Shown: positions 14,797 to 27,823 of the stretch, one piece after another
How the letters are laid out: the number at the start of each line of letters is the position of its first letter
Numbering within the stretch: the first letter of the stretch is position 1
From: JBCCFW01 sp039029535
GTDB lineage: Bacteria; Acidobacteriota; JBCCFW01
Assembly (NCBI GenBank): GCA_039029535.1
Contig: JBCCFW010000056.1
Coordinates: 1-38,296 of the forward strand
Reading direction: 5' to 3'
DNA: 38,296 bases
The notes under the pieces: generated by a model
Told to the model about the DNA's origin: nothing
What the model saw: only the letters and a program-made list of their open reading frames with translations
Database searches by the model: none
Made by a program: the position numbers and the translations under genes

Positions 14797-16078
14797 CGGC
14801 AGGGGCCGGGAAGCCCTGGAGCTGGGCGGACGCCGCGGTCACGAGGTCGGTCTCGAGGAAGACGAAGTTGCAGGCCTTGGCTTGCTTCTTCGGGAGCAAG
14901 GAGGCGTGAACGAGCCCGAAGCTACGGTCGAGCACGCGCAGCGCCTCGAGGACGTCCTTCTTGTCGACGGCGTCGCGTCCGTCGTGACCGGCCAGGGCCA
15001 TCGCGGTCCAGCCGAGCATGGGGTAACAGGCGAAGAGCTTGGGCACCGCCTCGACGAAGGGCATCTCGCCCTTGCGGTCGAAGAGGAAGCGCTGCCCGAT
15101 GAGTCGCGCCTGGAAGAAGCGCTGGAGGATCTCGGCACCGACGTCGTCGTCCCAGCGCACGTCCGCCACTTCGGCGTAGCTCACCGTCAGCTCACGACCG
15201 TCGACCCACACCTTGCGGTCGGTCTCGCGGAAGGCCTGGGCGGCGAGCTGGCGCTCACGCTCGATCGCCTGGCGCTTCGGAGCGTCGAGCACGTCGAAGT
15301 CCACCGGCGCAGGGTTCACGTGGAGGAAGGTCCACTGGAAGAAGATGGCTTCCTGGGTGTCGTCCATTCGACCGACGACGGGCTCGTTGCCGACCATCTT
15401 CGGGATGCCGTCGGCCATGACGCGGCGGAGCGTGGCGGCGGCCTCGGTGTCGGGTCGGCCGGTGGTTGCCATCTCGCAGTAGCGCAGGCAGCAGCGGATG
15501 CGGTCGAGCAGGCTGGTCGAGCGGTCCTCGAGATACGCGACGAGCTGATGTTCCAGCTCGAAGAGCAGCTCGGGCCCGAGCCGCTGTCCCTTGCGGAGCG
15601 AGTGACGGGTCGTGCCGTCCTTCAGGCGGGCGTTCTCGAGCTGAGCGGTCCACTCGGGCACGCGATCGGCCACCGGACGGCCATGACCCTCGCGCACGGC
15701 GCGGCAGGAGAAGGCCACGTCGACGGCGACCTTCTTGCCCACGGGGTAGAAGCCGAAGGGGTAGAGCCGGCAGGCGAGGGGCTTGGCCTCCATCCCGTGG
15801 TGCCGGTGGATCTCGCAGAGCTCGTCGTCGCCGAGGAACACGCAGGAGCCGTCCTCACGACGTGAGAGTCGATGCCCGAAGCCGCCCGTCTTGAGCTTCA
15901 CCGACGGCTTCACCGACGCGAGCGCCTCGTGCTTGCCGGACCAGTTCAGGGCCTCCAGGCTCTCCGGCTCGCCAGGGCCGAGAGGGACGTTGAAGGACCG
16001 ACACCCGTCGCCGCAGCAGAGGCAGTCGTAGGCCACCCCGGGCGGGGTCTCGAAGCGGTGATCGGAGGACGTGCTCAC
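14786..16078 (-). CDS. YkgJ-family cysteine cluster protein, FliB (lysine N-methylase)-like
   Basis: The 430-residue product begins with a cysteine cluster, YDCLCCGDGCRSF (Cys19/21/22/26). A CVFLGDDELCEIH segment and then CRLYPFGFYP complete the set of cysteines that defines the YkgJ/FliB family, which probably coordinates a metal or Fe-S cluster. The family includes FliB, reported to methylate flagellin lysines, but most members are uncharacterised. The remaining 280 residues are mainly helical, comparable in size to FliB-like proteins. No flagellar gene is in the window, so a flagellin substrate is not supported. Start ATG 16078 is 257 bp from the divergent efflux operon. The hydrolase gene overlaps its 3' end. 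Confidence 0.82.
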   Translation of the reverse strand: MSTSSDHRFETPPGVAYDCLCCGDGCRSFNVPLGPGEPESLEALNWSGKHEALASVKPSVKLKTGGFGHRLSRREDGSCVFLGDDELCEIHRHHGMEAKPLACRLYPFGFYPVGKKVAVDVAFSCRAVREGHGRPVADRVPEWTAQLENARLKDGTTRHSLRKGQRLGPELLFELEHQLVAYLEDRSTSLLDRIRCCLRYCEMATTGRPDTEAAATLRRVMADGIPKMVGNEPVVGRMDDTQEAIFFQWTFLHVNPAPVDFDVLDAPKRQAIERERQLAAQAFRETDRKVWVDGRELTVSYAEVADVRWDDDVGAEILQRFFQARLIGQRFLFDRKGEMPFVEAVPKLFACYPMLGWTAMALAGHDGRDAVDKKDVLEALRVLDRSFGLVHASLLPKKQAKACNFVFLETDLVTAASAQLQGFPAPADDD

Positions 16079-16223
16079 GGGAAGCTCCGGGCCAGTACAT
16101 CTCGCGGACCATCGTCAGGTGACGGAGGATACCCCGGTCGGGGCGAAATGGCTCGACCGGGTCAGGAATCTGTCTCACCGCCCTACTGGTGGACGACGCC
16201 GGACGTCGAGAGTCCGAGGAACC

Positions 16224-16258
16224 AGTGCCGAACGGGTCGCGTAGCGAGTGCCGGACGG
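16224..16258 (+). repeat. Direct repeat in the efflux operon leader
   Basis: AGTGCCGAACGG at 16224-16235 and AGTGCCGGACGG at 16247-16258 differ at one base and start 23 bp apart, about two helical turns. They lie 78-112 bp before the adaptor start, where tandem sites for a regulator would be expected. Their role is inferred. Confidence 0.35.
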
Positions 16259-16280
16259 AAGAACGACCAGGGCGGACGCC

Positions 16281-16299
16281 CCCGCGGACGAACCGCGGG
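16281..16299 (+). promoter_or_regulatory. GC-rich hairpin in the efflux operon leader
   Basis: CCCGCGG (16281-16287) and CCGCGGG (16293-16299) form a perfect 7-bp stem with an ACGAA loop, 36 nt before the GTG start of the adaptor gene. Each arm is itself rich in the CCGCGG palindrome. It could act as an attenuator, operator or mRNA stabiliser. Further upstream, CCCCG/CGGGG (16132-16143) makes a smaller stem. I see no convincing -35/-10 pair in 16079-16335. Confidence 0.35.
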
Positions 16300-16335
16300 A
16301 CGCGAGTCCTGCAGGAAGAAGAAGGTGGGGCCAAG

Positions 16336-17571
16336 GTGAAGCTCCGACGAGACACGTCGCGCGCGAAGACGGGCTGGCTGCCCGTGATGTTGGTCGCGCT
16401 GACCGTCGCCTGCTCGAACCAAAAGGACGAGAAGGCGGAAGCCGACGACAGCTGGGGCGGCGGCAAGGACGAGAAGAAGGCCGAGGACGAGGCCGTCCCC
16501 GTCGAGGTGGTCGCCCTCGCGACCGGACCGATGGAAGAGGTCCTCCGCTTCTCCACCCATCTCGAGGCCGAGAGCGGCGTCAAGGTGCTCGCCAACTCCT
16601 CGCGCCAAGTCGAGAGGCTCCTGGTCGAGGAAGGTGACCGTGTCCGCGCCGGTCAGGTCCTTCTCCACCTTCAAGACGACGAGCAGCGGAGCGAGGTCGC
16701 CCGGCTCGAGGCCGAGCTGGCCAAGACGCGACGTCAGCATCAGCGACAGGAGTCCCTCCTCGAGCGCGGCCTGGTGAGCGAGCAGACCGTTCAGGACCTC
16801 GCCTACGAGCGTGAGCGGATGGACCTCCTGGTCCGCGACGCCAAGCTCCGGCTCGGCGACACCGTCGTGAAGGCGCCGATCAGCGGCACGGTCACCAACC
16901 GCATGGTCCAGGTCGGCGATCACGTGACGCCGAACCAGCACCTCTTCGACCTGGCCGACTTCGACACGCTGGTCGCTCGGATCTACGCACCCGAGAAGGA
17001 CCTCCACCGGCTCTCGATGGGGCTCACGGCTCGTGTCCACACTCAGGGTCCGACGGTGCCGGCGTTCTCCGGTCAGGTGAGCCGCCTGGCGCCCCTGGTC
17101 GATCCGACCACGGGCACGGTGAAGGTCACCGTCGCCGTGCCCCCGGATCCCCTGCTCCGGCCCGGCATGTTCGTCGAGCTCGAGCTCATCACGCAGCAGT
17201 ACGAGGACGCTCTCCGCATTCCGAAGCGCGCGCTCGTCCACGACCGTGAGCTGTCCTACGTGTTCCGCGTGAAGGACGAAACGAACGACGACGGCAAGGC
17301 CATCGCGAAGGCCGAGAAGATCGTCGTGCAGCCGAGGCTCGACGACGGACACCACGTCGTGCCCGCGCCCGCCGACGGCTTCGCTCCCGGTGACCGCATC
17401 GTCATCGCCGGTCAGGCTGGGCTCAAGCAGGACAGCAAGGTCCGCATCGTCGGCGACGAGCCCGAGCCGACCGAGGACATCGAGCCCACGAAGTCGAGCG
17501 ACCTGACCAACGACCAGGTGGCCGCCTCGGCCACCGACGCCGACGCCGACGCGGAGTCGCGGGGGACCTGA
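16336..17571 (+). CDS. RND efflux periplasmic adaptor (HlyD/MFP family), lipoprotein
   Basis: The 411-residue membrane-fusion protein links an inner-membrane RND pump to an outer-membrane exit. I chose GTG 16336, preceded by an AAGGTGG site, because it places a signal and lipobox (LTVAC, Cys26) at the N-terminus; starts further upstream would bury it. Residues about 70-110 and 175-200 form the split lipoyl/barrel-sandwich domain ('VKVLANSSRQVERLLVEEGD' and 'TVVKAPISGTVTNRMVQVGD'). Between them is a short alpha-hairpin (about 115-165, EAELAKTRRQHQRQ). Beta-barrel and membrane-proximal domains follow. The C-terminal 35 residues are acidic and unique. It leads the operon with two RND permeases. 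The substrate is unknown. Confidence 0.93.
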   Translation: MKLRRDTSRAKTGWLPVMLVALTVACSNQKDEKAEADDSWGGGKDEKKAEDEAVPVEVVALATGPMEEVLRFSTHLEAESGVKVLANSSRQVERLLVEEGDRVRAGQVLLHLQDDEQRSEVARLEAELAKTRRQHQRQESLLERGLVSEQTVQDLAYERERMDLLVRDAKLRLGDTVVKAPISGTVTNRMVQVGDHVTPNQHLFDLADFDTLVARIYAPEKDLHRLSMGLTARVHTQGPTVPAFSGQVSRLAPLVDPTTGTVKVTVAVPPDPLLRPGMFVELELITQQYEDALRIPKRALVHDRELSYVFRVKDETNDDGKAIAKAEKIVVQPRLDDGHHVVPAPADGFAPGDRIVIAGQAGLKQDSKVRIVGDEPEPTEDIEPTKSSDLTNDQVAASATDADADAESRGT

Positions 17572-17576
17572 TCGCC

Positions 17577-20500
17577 GTGATCGACAAGACGCCCTCGACC
17601 AGCCTGGTCACGTCCCGCCCGGTCGGGGTGCTGATGGTCGTCCTCGCGGCGGTCGTCTTCGGCGCCCTCTCCTCCCAGCAGCTTCCACTGCAGCTCATGC
17701 CCGACATGAGCTACCCGACCCTCACGATCCGCACCGAGTACCCCGGCGCGGCTCCCGAGGAGGTCGAGAACGAGATCAGCCGACCCATCGAGGAGTCGGT
17801 CGGTGTCGTGTCGGGGTTGCAGCGGCTCTCCAGCCGCAGCGTCGCCGGCATGTCCGACGTCGTGCTCGAGTTCTCCTGGGACACGACCATGTCGGACGCG
17901 GTCCAGGACGCCCTGGAGAAGCTCGACCTCGTCCGTCTCCCGGACGGCGCGTCGCGCCCGCTCATCCTCCGCTTCGATCCCAGCCTCGATCCCGTCATCG
18001 AGCTCTCGGTGTCGAGCCGTCGCGAGGGCGTCGATCCCGAGATCGAGATGCGACGCCTGCGTCGGGTCTGCGAGCAGCAGGTCCGTCGCGTGCTCGAGCC
18101 CGTCAAGGGCGTCGCCTCGGTGCGGGTCCGCGGTGGCCTCCGCGAAGAGATCCACGTTCTCCTCGACGCCGGTCGCCTCCGCGCGGCCGGGCTCTCCGCC
18201 CGCGACGTCGCCGACCGCTTGCGTGAGGAGAACGTCAACATGGCCGGCGGTCTCCTGAGCGAGGGCCGCGCCGACTATCTCGTCCGCACGCTCAACGAGT
18301 TCGAGAGCCTCGACCACGTCGCCGAGCTGGTGATCACCCGACGCGAGGGTCGCGACGTCCGCATCGCCGACCTCGGTGAGGTCCGCCGTGCCCACGCCGA
18401 GCGTGAGGTCCTCACGCGAACCGACGGTAGCGCTTGCGTCCACGTCGAGATTCACGCCGAGGCCGACGCCAACGTCGTCGCCCTGTCCAAGCGCCTGAAC
18501 AACGTCCTCGGCGAGCTCCCCGAAGAGCTGGACGCCGACGGCGAGGACGCGACGGGCTCCGACGACGAGAGTGAGGATGACGAAGAAGAGGACGAGCCGG
18601 TCTCCGTCGCGTCGCTCTCGCTCGCTCAGCGCTTGCTGGCCGACGAAGAGGTGGCCGTCAGCGTCGTCGCCGACCGCTCGCGCTTCATCGCCGGCTCGAT
18701 CCGCGAGGTGCGCAACACGGCGATCCTCGGCGGCCTGCTGGCGGTGGTCATCCTCTTCCTGTTCCTGCGCTCCCTGCGCAGCACCACCATCATCGCGGTC
18801 GCGATCCCCGTCTCGCTGATCGTCACTTTCGCGCCCCTCCATCTCATGGGCGTGAGCCTCAACATCATGTCGCTGGGCGGTCTCGCCCTCGGCATCGGCA
18901 TGTTGGTGGACTCGTCCATCGTCGTGCTCGAGTCGATCCAGCGTTGCCGTGAGGAAGGAGACGGACTCGTCGAGGCCGCCGTGCGGGGCACGGCCGAGGT
19001 GCGCAGCGCCGTCATCGCCTCGACGCTCACGTCCATCGCCGTGTTCTTGCCCATGCTCTTCGTCGAGGGCGTGGCTGGTCAGGTCTTCGGCGACCTCGGC
19101 GCGGCGGTGGTCATCTCGCTCATCGCGGCGCTCATCGTCGCCCTCGGTTTCCTGCCCATGCTCGCGAGCCGGGGCTTCGCGCTCGACGGAGGCAGCGCTG
19201 GCTGGACCCGACCGAGCTTCCGCTGGCGGGCCCGCGAGGCCTTCCGTCGCGACCTGGAGAAGCTGAGCTCGCCGACCGCGAAGATCCTCGTCGGCTTCTT
19301 GCTCGTGCTCCGGCTCGTGGTCGCGAGTCTCTTCGAGCTCGTCGGCTACCTCATCTTCGGCGTGCTCTTCGTGGTGGTCGGCCTCGTCTTCGGGCTGGGT
19401 CTCGCCGTCGCCTGGCTGCTCACGAAGCTGACCTGGCCCTTCGTGGCGCTCACCGGTGGCTTCCTCGGCCTGCTCAACCGCGCGTACCCGAAGGTGCTGC
19501 GTGGGGCGCTCGCTGCTCCCGTGGTGGTCTTCCTCCTCATCGGCGCCGTGCTGTTCGTGACCGTGCAGATGGCCAGCGAGCTCGAGGCCGAGCTGCTCCC
19601 TGAGGTGCATCAGGGCGAGTTCACGGTCGTCGCTTCGCTGCCCGTGGGCACGCCGTTGACGGAGACCCTGTCGCGCATCGAGCCCATCGAGCGTCGTCTG
19701 CTCGACGAGCCCGGAGAGATCGAGAGCCTCATGCTCACGGTCGGTCGCGACCCCGACAGCACGCGTTCCGACGAGGGCGAGCACGTCGCGCGTCTCAAGG
19801 TGTTGCTCGCGCCGGGCGTGGATCGCGCGACGGCCGAGGAGCGAGAGTCCGAGCGACTCCGACGTCAGCTCGCGCTGGTCCCCGATCTCGAGAGCCGTGT
19901 CGAGCGACCGGTGCTCTTCAGCTTCCGCACGCCCATCGAGGTCGAGGTCCAGGGGCACGACCTCGACGATCTCAAGACCGCGTCCGAGCGCGTGCGCGAC
20001 GAGCTGGCCGTGTTACCCGAGCTCGCCGACGTCGAGAGCAGTCTCGAGGCGGGCGTCCCCGAGGTGCAGGTCACCTACGACCGTCAGCGACTGCTCCTTC
20101 AGAACCTGGCGCTGTCCTCGGTGGCCGAGCGGGTCAAGGACGAGATCCAGGGACGGGAAGCCACGCGTTTCGACGCCGGTGATCGCAAGGTGCCGGTGCT
20201 CGTGCGGCTCGCCGAGAAAGACCGCAGCTCGGTCGAGGACCTCGAAGATCTCATCGTGAACCCGGGTGGTGAGCGACCCGTGCCGCTGTCGGCGGTGGCC
20301 GACATCACCGTCGCCGAAGGACCCAGTGAGATCCGCCGCATCGACGGTCGTCGCGTGGCTCTCGTCACCGCGAACCTGGCTGGTGGCTCGCTGGGCACGG
20401 CGGTGGGTGCCATCGACCGTCGTCTCGGTGGCGTCGAGCTCCCGGGTGAGGTCGAGCATGCGGTGTCGGGTCAGAACGAGGAATGGGAGCGGAGCCGGGC

Positions 20501-21154
20501 GAGCCTCCTGCTCGCGCTCGCGCTGTCGGTGTTCCTCGTCTACGTGATCATGGCCGCGCAATTCGAGTCGCTGAGCCTGCCGCTGCTCATCATGTTGTCG
20601 ATCCCGCTCGCCTTCGTCGGGAGCATCGTCGGCCTGCGGCTGTTCTCCATTCACGTGTCGGTGATCGTCTTCCTCGGGCTCATCATGTTGGCGGGGATCG
20701 TCGTCAACAACGCCATCGTGCTGGTCGACTACGCCCAGCGGCTCCGAGGCCGCGGTCGCTCGATCCGCGACGCGGTGGTCGAGGCCGGCTCGGCCCGCCT
20801 GCGCCCGATCCTCATGACCACCGCCACGACCGTCCTCGGTCTCGCGCCCATGGCGCTGGGCACCGGTGACGGCGCCGAGATTCGCCAGCCCCTCGCGGTC
20901 ACCGTGATCATGGGCTTGCTGAGCTCGACCTTCCTGACGCTGCTCGTGCTGCCCTGCTGTCAGGCATGGATGGCCGAGATCGGCGAGCGCTTCGACTTCT
21001 TCGGTAGGGATGACGAGGCCGACGACGACACCAGCGAGCCCGCCACGAGCGACGAGCCGACGACCCCGTCCGCGCCTCGCGAGGCCGCGCGGGTGAGCAC
21101 GAGCCCGAGTCCGGGAGGCGCACCGCCGTCGACCGCCACGCCGGAGCCCCTCAC

Positions 21155-21158
<4 letters not shown>
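17577..21158 (+). CDS. RND-family efflux permease, enlarged
   Basis: The 1193-residue inner-membrane transporter is of the AcrB/HAE type, powered by proton flow. It shows the usual N-terminal helix (about 15-32), LPLQLMPDMSYPT after it, and the first porter domain. The helix-4 motif GMLVDSSIVVLES holds Asp445; the neighbouring Asp of AcrB (DD) is replaced by Ser. A second half has an equivalent GIVVNNAIVLVDYAQRLRG segment. It is about 150 residues longer than typical. One addition is an acidic Asp/Glu-rich insert (319-342) before helix 2. The other is a run of extra hydrophobic segments (about 568-632) between helices 6 and 7. GTG 17577 follows the adaptor stop by 5 bp. It probably pairs with the next permease. 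Confidence 0.93.
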
Positions 21159-24347
<3,189 letters not shown>

Positions 24348-24367
<20 letters not shown>

Positions 24368-26033
24368 GACCAAGGTCCGCGCGGTCTTGCTCGTCCTCCT
24401 GGCCCTCATGGGGCTGGCGTGCGGCAAGGGTTCGAGCGGAGGAGGCCAGCTCTACGTCGACCGAACGGCAGAGCTGGGCGTCGAGTTCCGTCACCAGTCG
24501 GGCGCACCCGCCGGCAACTACCAGATGCCCGAGGTCGTGTGCGGCGGCGTGGCCGTCTTCGACCACGACGGCGACGGGCGCGTCGACCTCTACTTCTCCG
24601 ACGGCGGTGACGTCCTCGGGAAGGGGTCCCCCAACCGTCTCTTCCGTCAGCTCGAGACCGGACGCTTCGAGGACGCGACCGAGGCCTCCGGCCTGGGCGA
24701 CGAGGGCTACGGCTTCGGGGCAGCGGTCGCCGACATCGACAACGACGGCGACCTCGACGTTCAGGTGAGCAACCTCCGCATCGACGGCCTCTACCTGAAC
24801 GATGGCTCGGGACGCTTCCGCGACGTGGCGCCGTCGTACGGCTACGAAACGTCGGCCTGGTCGACCTCGGCGGTCTTCTCCGACCTCGACCGGGACGGCT
24901 ACCTCGATCTCTTCGTTTGTCAGTACGTCCAGCACGATCCCGAGAAACGCTGCTTCAGTCCAGCCGGTGAGCACGATTACTGCGGGCCACGCGCCTTCCT
25001 CCCGCTCTCCGATCGGCTCTTCCACAACCAGCAAGGCCGCGGGTTTGATGACATCAGCTCGACCTCCGGGATCATCTCCACCAGGGGGGCGGGGCTCGGC
25101 GTCATCAGCGAGGACCTCAGCGACGACGGTTGGCCGGACCTCTACGTGGCCAACGACGGCTACGCCAACAACCTGTGGGTGAACCAAGGCAACCTCACCT
25201 TCTTGGACGACGCCATGCTCGCCGGGGTTGCGCTCAACTTCGCGGGCCATGCCGAGGCCGGCATGGGCCTGGCGGCTGCCGATCTCGACGACGACGCCGA
25301 CATCGACATCTTCGTCACCCACCTGACCAGCGAGACCAACACCTTCTACGAGAAGACCGGACGGGGCACGAGCTTCGTGGACGCCACCGGTCGGTCCGGC
25401 TTGTCGACCAGCTCGCTCATCCACACCGGCTTCGGCGTGTGGGCCTTCGACGCCGAGCACGACGGCGATCTCGACCTGGCCATCGCGAACGGTCGGGTGC
25501 TGCGTGGCAAGCCGAACGAGCAGTCCGATGCGCCCGATCCCTGGAACACCCTCGTCGAGCCCAACCTCTTCTACGAGAACGACGGGGCTGGCGAGTTCAC
25601 CGTCTCGCGACGGGCTCGGGTCTTCTCGGACCGTCTCTCGGTGACGCGCGGCGTCGTGCCCTTCGACCTCGATGACGACGGCGATCTCGACCTGGTGGTG
25701 ACCAACACCGAGGAGGACGCGCAGGTCCTCGAGAACGTGGGCGCTGACGGAGCGTGGCTGCGAGTTCGCGCCTTCGATCCACGCCTGAATCGTGACGCCA
25801 TCGGAGCGGAGCTCCGACTCGTGGCCGGCGGACGGGTGATGCTGCGAACCATCAAGGGTGGTTCGGGCTATCTCAACGCCGCGCCTGCCGAGGCACACTT
25901 CGGCCTGAGCGATCTCGAATCGGCTCAGTTCCTCGAGGTGCGCTGGCCCGATGGCTTGAAGGAAGAGCACGACGTGCCCGGTCTCAACCGGCAGCTCGTC
26001 GTCGAACGCGGCGCGGGCCGCGACCAGCCCTGA
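24348..26033 (+). CDS. CRTAC1-type FG-GAP/ASPIC lipoprotein
   Basis: The product is a 561-residue exported beta-propeller protein. A signal with a lipobox-like end (LMGLAC, Cys25) suggests a lipoprotein. From about residue 65 onward there are at least seven calcium-binding DxDxDGxxDL-type loops typical of FG-GAP/VCBS propellers, including DHDGDGRVDL, DIDNDGDLDV, DLDRDGYLDL, DLDDDADIDI and DLDDDGDLDL. The C-terminus (about 475-560) is an ASPIC/UnbV domain, with NRDAIGAELRL, TIKGGSGYLNA and EVRWPDG phrases. Start GTG 24348 lies 20 bp inside the end of the second RND permease. CRTAC1-like proteins are abundant in Planctomycetota with unknown roles. Here it is coupled to an efflux pump and a TPR protein. 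Confidence 0.92.
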
Positions 26034-26041
26034 GGTCGACG

Positions 26042-27469
26042 ATGAGCAAGCGAGAGAAGAAGACGACCGTCAAGGGATTCTTCAAGCGATGGAAGGGGTG
26101 GATCTACGCAGGACTGGCACTGGTCGTGGTGTTGTTGCTCCAGTACTTCCAGCCGAAGCGACCCGAGCCGCCGGAGGTCGTCACGCCGGCCATGGCGCCG
26201 CCGGTGCAACGCATCATCCGGACCACCCGGGAGGACCTGCTGCTCGACCTGGCCTCACCCGCCGCCTGGAATCGCTACGCGGAGGTCCTCGATGCGCATC
26301 ACTTCTACGCCGAGGCCCTGACCTGCTACCGCTGGGCCCAGAGGCTGGAGCCACGGTCCTTTCCCATCGCCTTCAACATCGCCGTCGTCGAGGAGATCCT
26401 CGGCGCCGACGCCAAGACGGTCGATCGTCTCTACCGCAAGGCCATGACCTTCAACGATCGCGTGCCACCAGCTCATGCTCGACACGGGCAGGCCTTGGTG
26501 CGACTGGGTGAGATCGAGGACGGCGTGTCCGCCTTCGAGAAGTCGATCGAGCTCGAAGAGGGCTTCGCCGTCGGGCACCGTCTCCTCGGATCGGCCCTCC
26601 TCAGTCTCGAACAGCTCGACCGGGCGGAGACCCATCTCGAGCGTGCGGTCGAGCTCGACGCCGACGAGGGCCTGGCCTGGAGCGAGCTGAGCAAGCTCCG
26701 TCGTCTTCAGGGAGACATGGAGGGGGCGGCCGAGGCCCTCGAGCAGGCCGAAGGCAAGCCCCGAGAAGCCGGCTTGCCGGATCCCGTGCGCTACCAGGTG
26801 CAGAGGAGCGCCATGGACCCGGACAGCTGTCGCGGGCGAGGCAGCGACATGATGGGTCTCCAGCGCTATCAGGAGGCCCTCGAGGCGTTCAATTGCTACA
26901 CCGAGGTGGTCACCGACGACGCCTGGGCCGAGCGACAGCGCGCGATCTGCCAGCTTCAGCTCGGCCGGCGTGAGCTCGCCCTCCCGCACCTGCTCCGGAG
27001 TCAGGATCTCGCGCCCGACGAGGTCGCCACGCTCTCGCTTCTCGCGGGGATGTACGAGGACGACAACGACGTCGCGTCGGCGCTCCCCCTGCGCGCGCGC
27101 ATCACCGAGCTGGCCCCGGACCAGGCCGTGGCCTGGGCGCGCCTGGCGAGGCTCGAGGGGCGGTTGGGGAGGACCTCGCAGGCGCTGGCGCACTTCGAGC
27201 ACTCGATCACGCTCGGCGAGGTCGCCGACCCCGGGCTCGAGCACGACTGGGCGAGCACTCTCGTGCAGGCGGGGCGTGCCGAGGAGGCGATCGAGCACTT
27301 CGAGAAGGCCCTGGAGCTCGATCCCAACAGCCTCATCACCAACATCCAGCTCGGTGGAGCGCTGGAGCAGGTCGGCCGGGTGAACGACGCCAAGGAGGTC
27401 TACCGCCGGGCCATCGAGCTGTCCCCGGGCGGCTACGCGGCCGAGCGATTGGCCGCCCTGGGCGGCTGA
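26042..27469 (+). CDS. Membrane-anchored TPR-repeat protein
   Basis: The 475-residue protein has a basic N-terminus, a single membrane helix (about 18-36), a Pro-rich linker (38-55) and then tandem tetratricopeptide repeats to the end. Typical repeat cores are seen at 'AHARHGQALVRLGEIEDGVSAFEKSIEL', 'GHRLLGSALLSLEQLDRAETHLERAVEL', 'AWARLARLEGRLGRTSQALAHFEHSITL' and the last two 34-residue units, for roughly ten repeats in total. The topology places the repeats in the periplasm (N-in) and TPRs serve protein binding. It follows the CRTAC1-type gene by 8 bp. FG-GAP/ASPIC plus TPR pairs are recurrent in Planctomycetota and Acidobacteriota. I infer that it scaffolds the adjacent lipoprotein or pump. 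Confidence 0.9.
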   Translation: MSKREKKTTVKGFFKRWKGWIYAGLALVVVLLLQYFQPKRPEPPEVVTPAMAPPVQRIIRTTREDLLLDLASPAAWNRYAEVLDAHHFYAEALTCYRWAQRLEPRSFPIAFNIAVVEEILGADAKTVDRLYRKAMTFNDRVPPAHARHGQALVRLGEIEDGVSAFEKSIELEEGFAVGHRLLGSALLSLEQLDRAETHLERAVELDADEGLAWSELSKLRRLQGDMEGAAEALEQAEGKPREAGLPDPVRYQVQRSAMDPDSCRGRGSDMMGLQRYQEALEAFNCYTEVVTDDAWAERQRAICQLQLGRRELALPHLLRSQDLAPDEVATLSLLAGMYEDDNDVASALPLRARITELAPDQAVAWARLARLEGRLGRTSQALAHFEHSITLGEVADPGLEHDWASTLVQAGRAEEAIEHFEKALELDPNSLITNIQLGGALEQVGRVNDAKEVYRRAIELSPGGYAAERLAALGG

Positions 27470-27555
27470 GAGCAGAGCGGCGCCAGCTCGGTCGGCTTGC
27501 GGGTCGAGGGGCGGTTTGGCAAGGTAACGGCCTGACTCCGTCCCCGAGGTGTGTC

Positions 27556-27792
27556 GTGTCGTCTGCCCAGCCCGCTCAGTGCAAGGTCCGGTCCCAGTTC
27601 GACGGCGTGACCCGCTGTCCGGAGCCAGCGGTCGATCTCGGCTTCTGCGAGTTCTGTCGCGATGCCCTCGACCGGGGTGACATCGACCTCGACGGCGTGC
27701 TCTCCGATGGCTGCGTCGACCAGGTCCGCCGCCGCGAGATCACCTACTACCCCTTCCGCGGCAAGATGAAGATGCCGGAGCAGTTCGGCTAG
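27556..27792 (+). CDS. Small four-Cys protein, possible zinc-binding
   Basis: The 78-residue product starts at GTG 27556 and has Cys9, Cys21, Cys31 and Cys34, giving a C-x11-C-x9-C-x2-C layout that could bind one zinc. There is a further Cys53. The opening 'CKVRSQFDGVTRCPEPAVDLGFCEFCRDAL' recalls short zinc-ribbon-like proteins. The end is a basic 'YYPFRGKMKMPEQFG'. The gene sits alone, 86 bp after the TPR gene and convergent with the HD-type gene at 31 bp distance. It is probably real given the Cys spacing and coding bias, but I cannot name it. Confidence 0.65.
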   Translation: MSSAQPAQCKVRSQFDGVTRCPEPAVDLGFCEFCRDALDRGDIDLDGVLSDGCVDQVRRREITYYPFRGKMKMPEQFG

Positions 27793-27823
27793 ACCGACTT
27801 CGTCGACGAGCGAACCGACCGCG

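Noticed and set aside
16189..16335. Earlier start for the RND adaptor at 16189
   Set aside because: It would place 49 unusual charged residues before the lipoprotein signal and cover the repeats of the leader.
17412..19958. Leftward 848-codon open frame opposite the first RND permease
   Set aside because: Composition is Glu/Arg/His/Asp-heavy, without any fold signature, and the opposite strand is an unmistakable RND permease.
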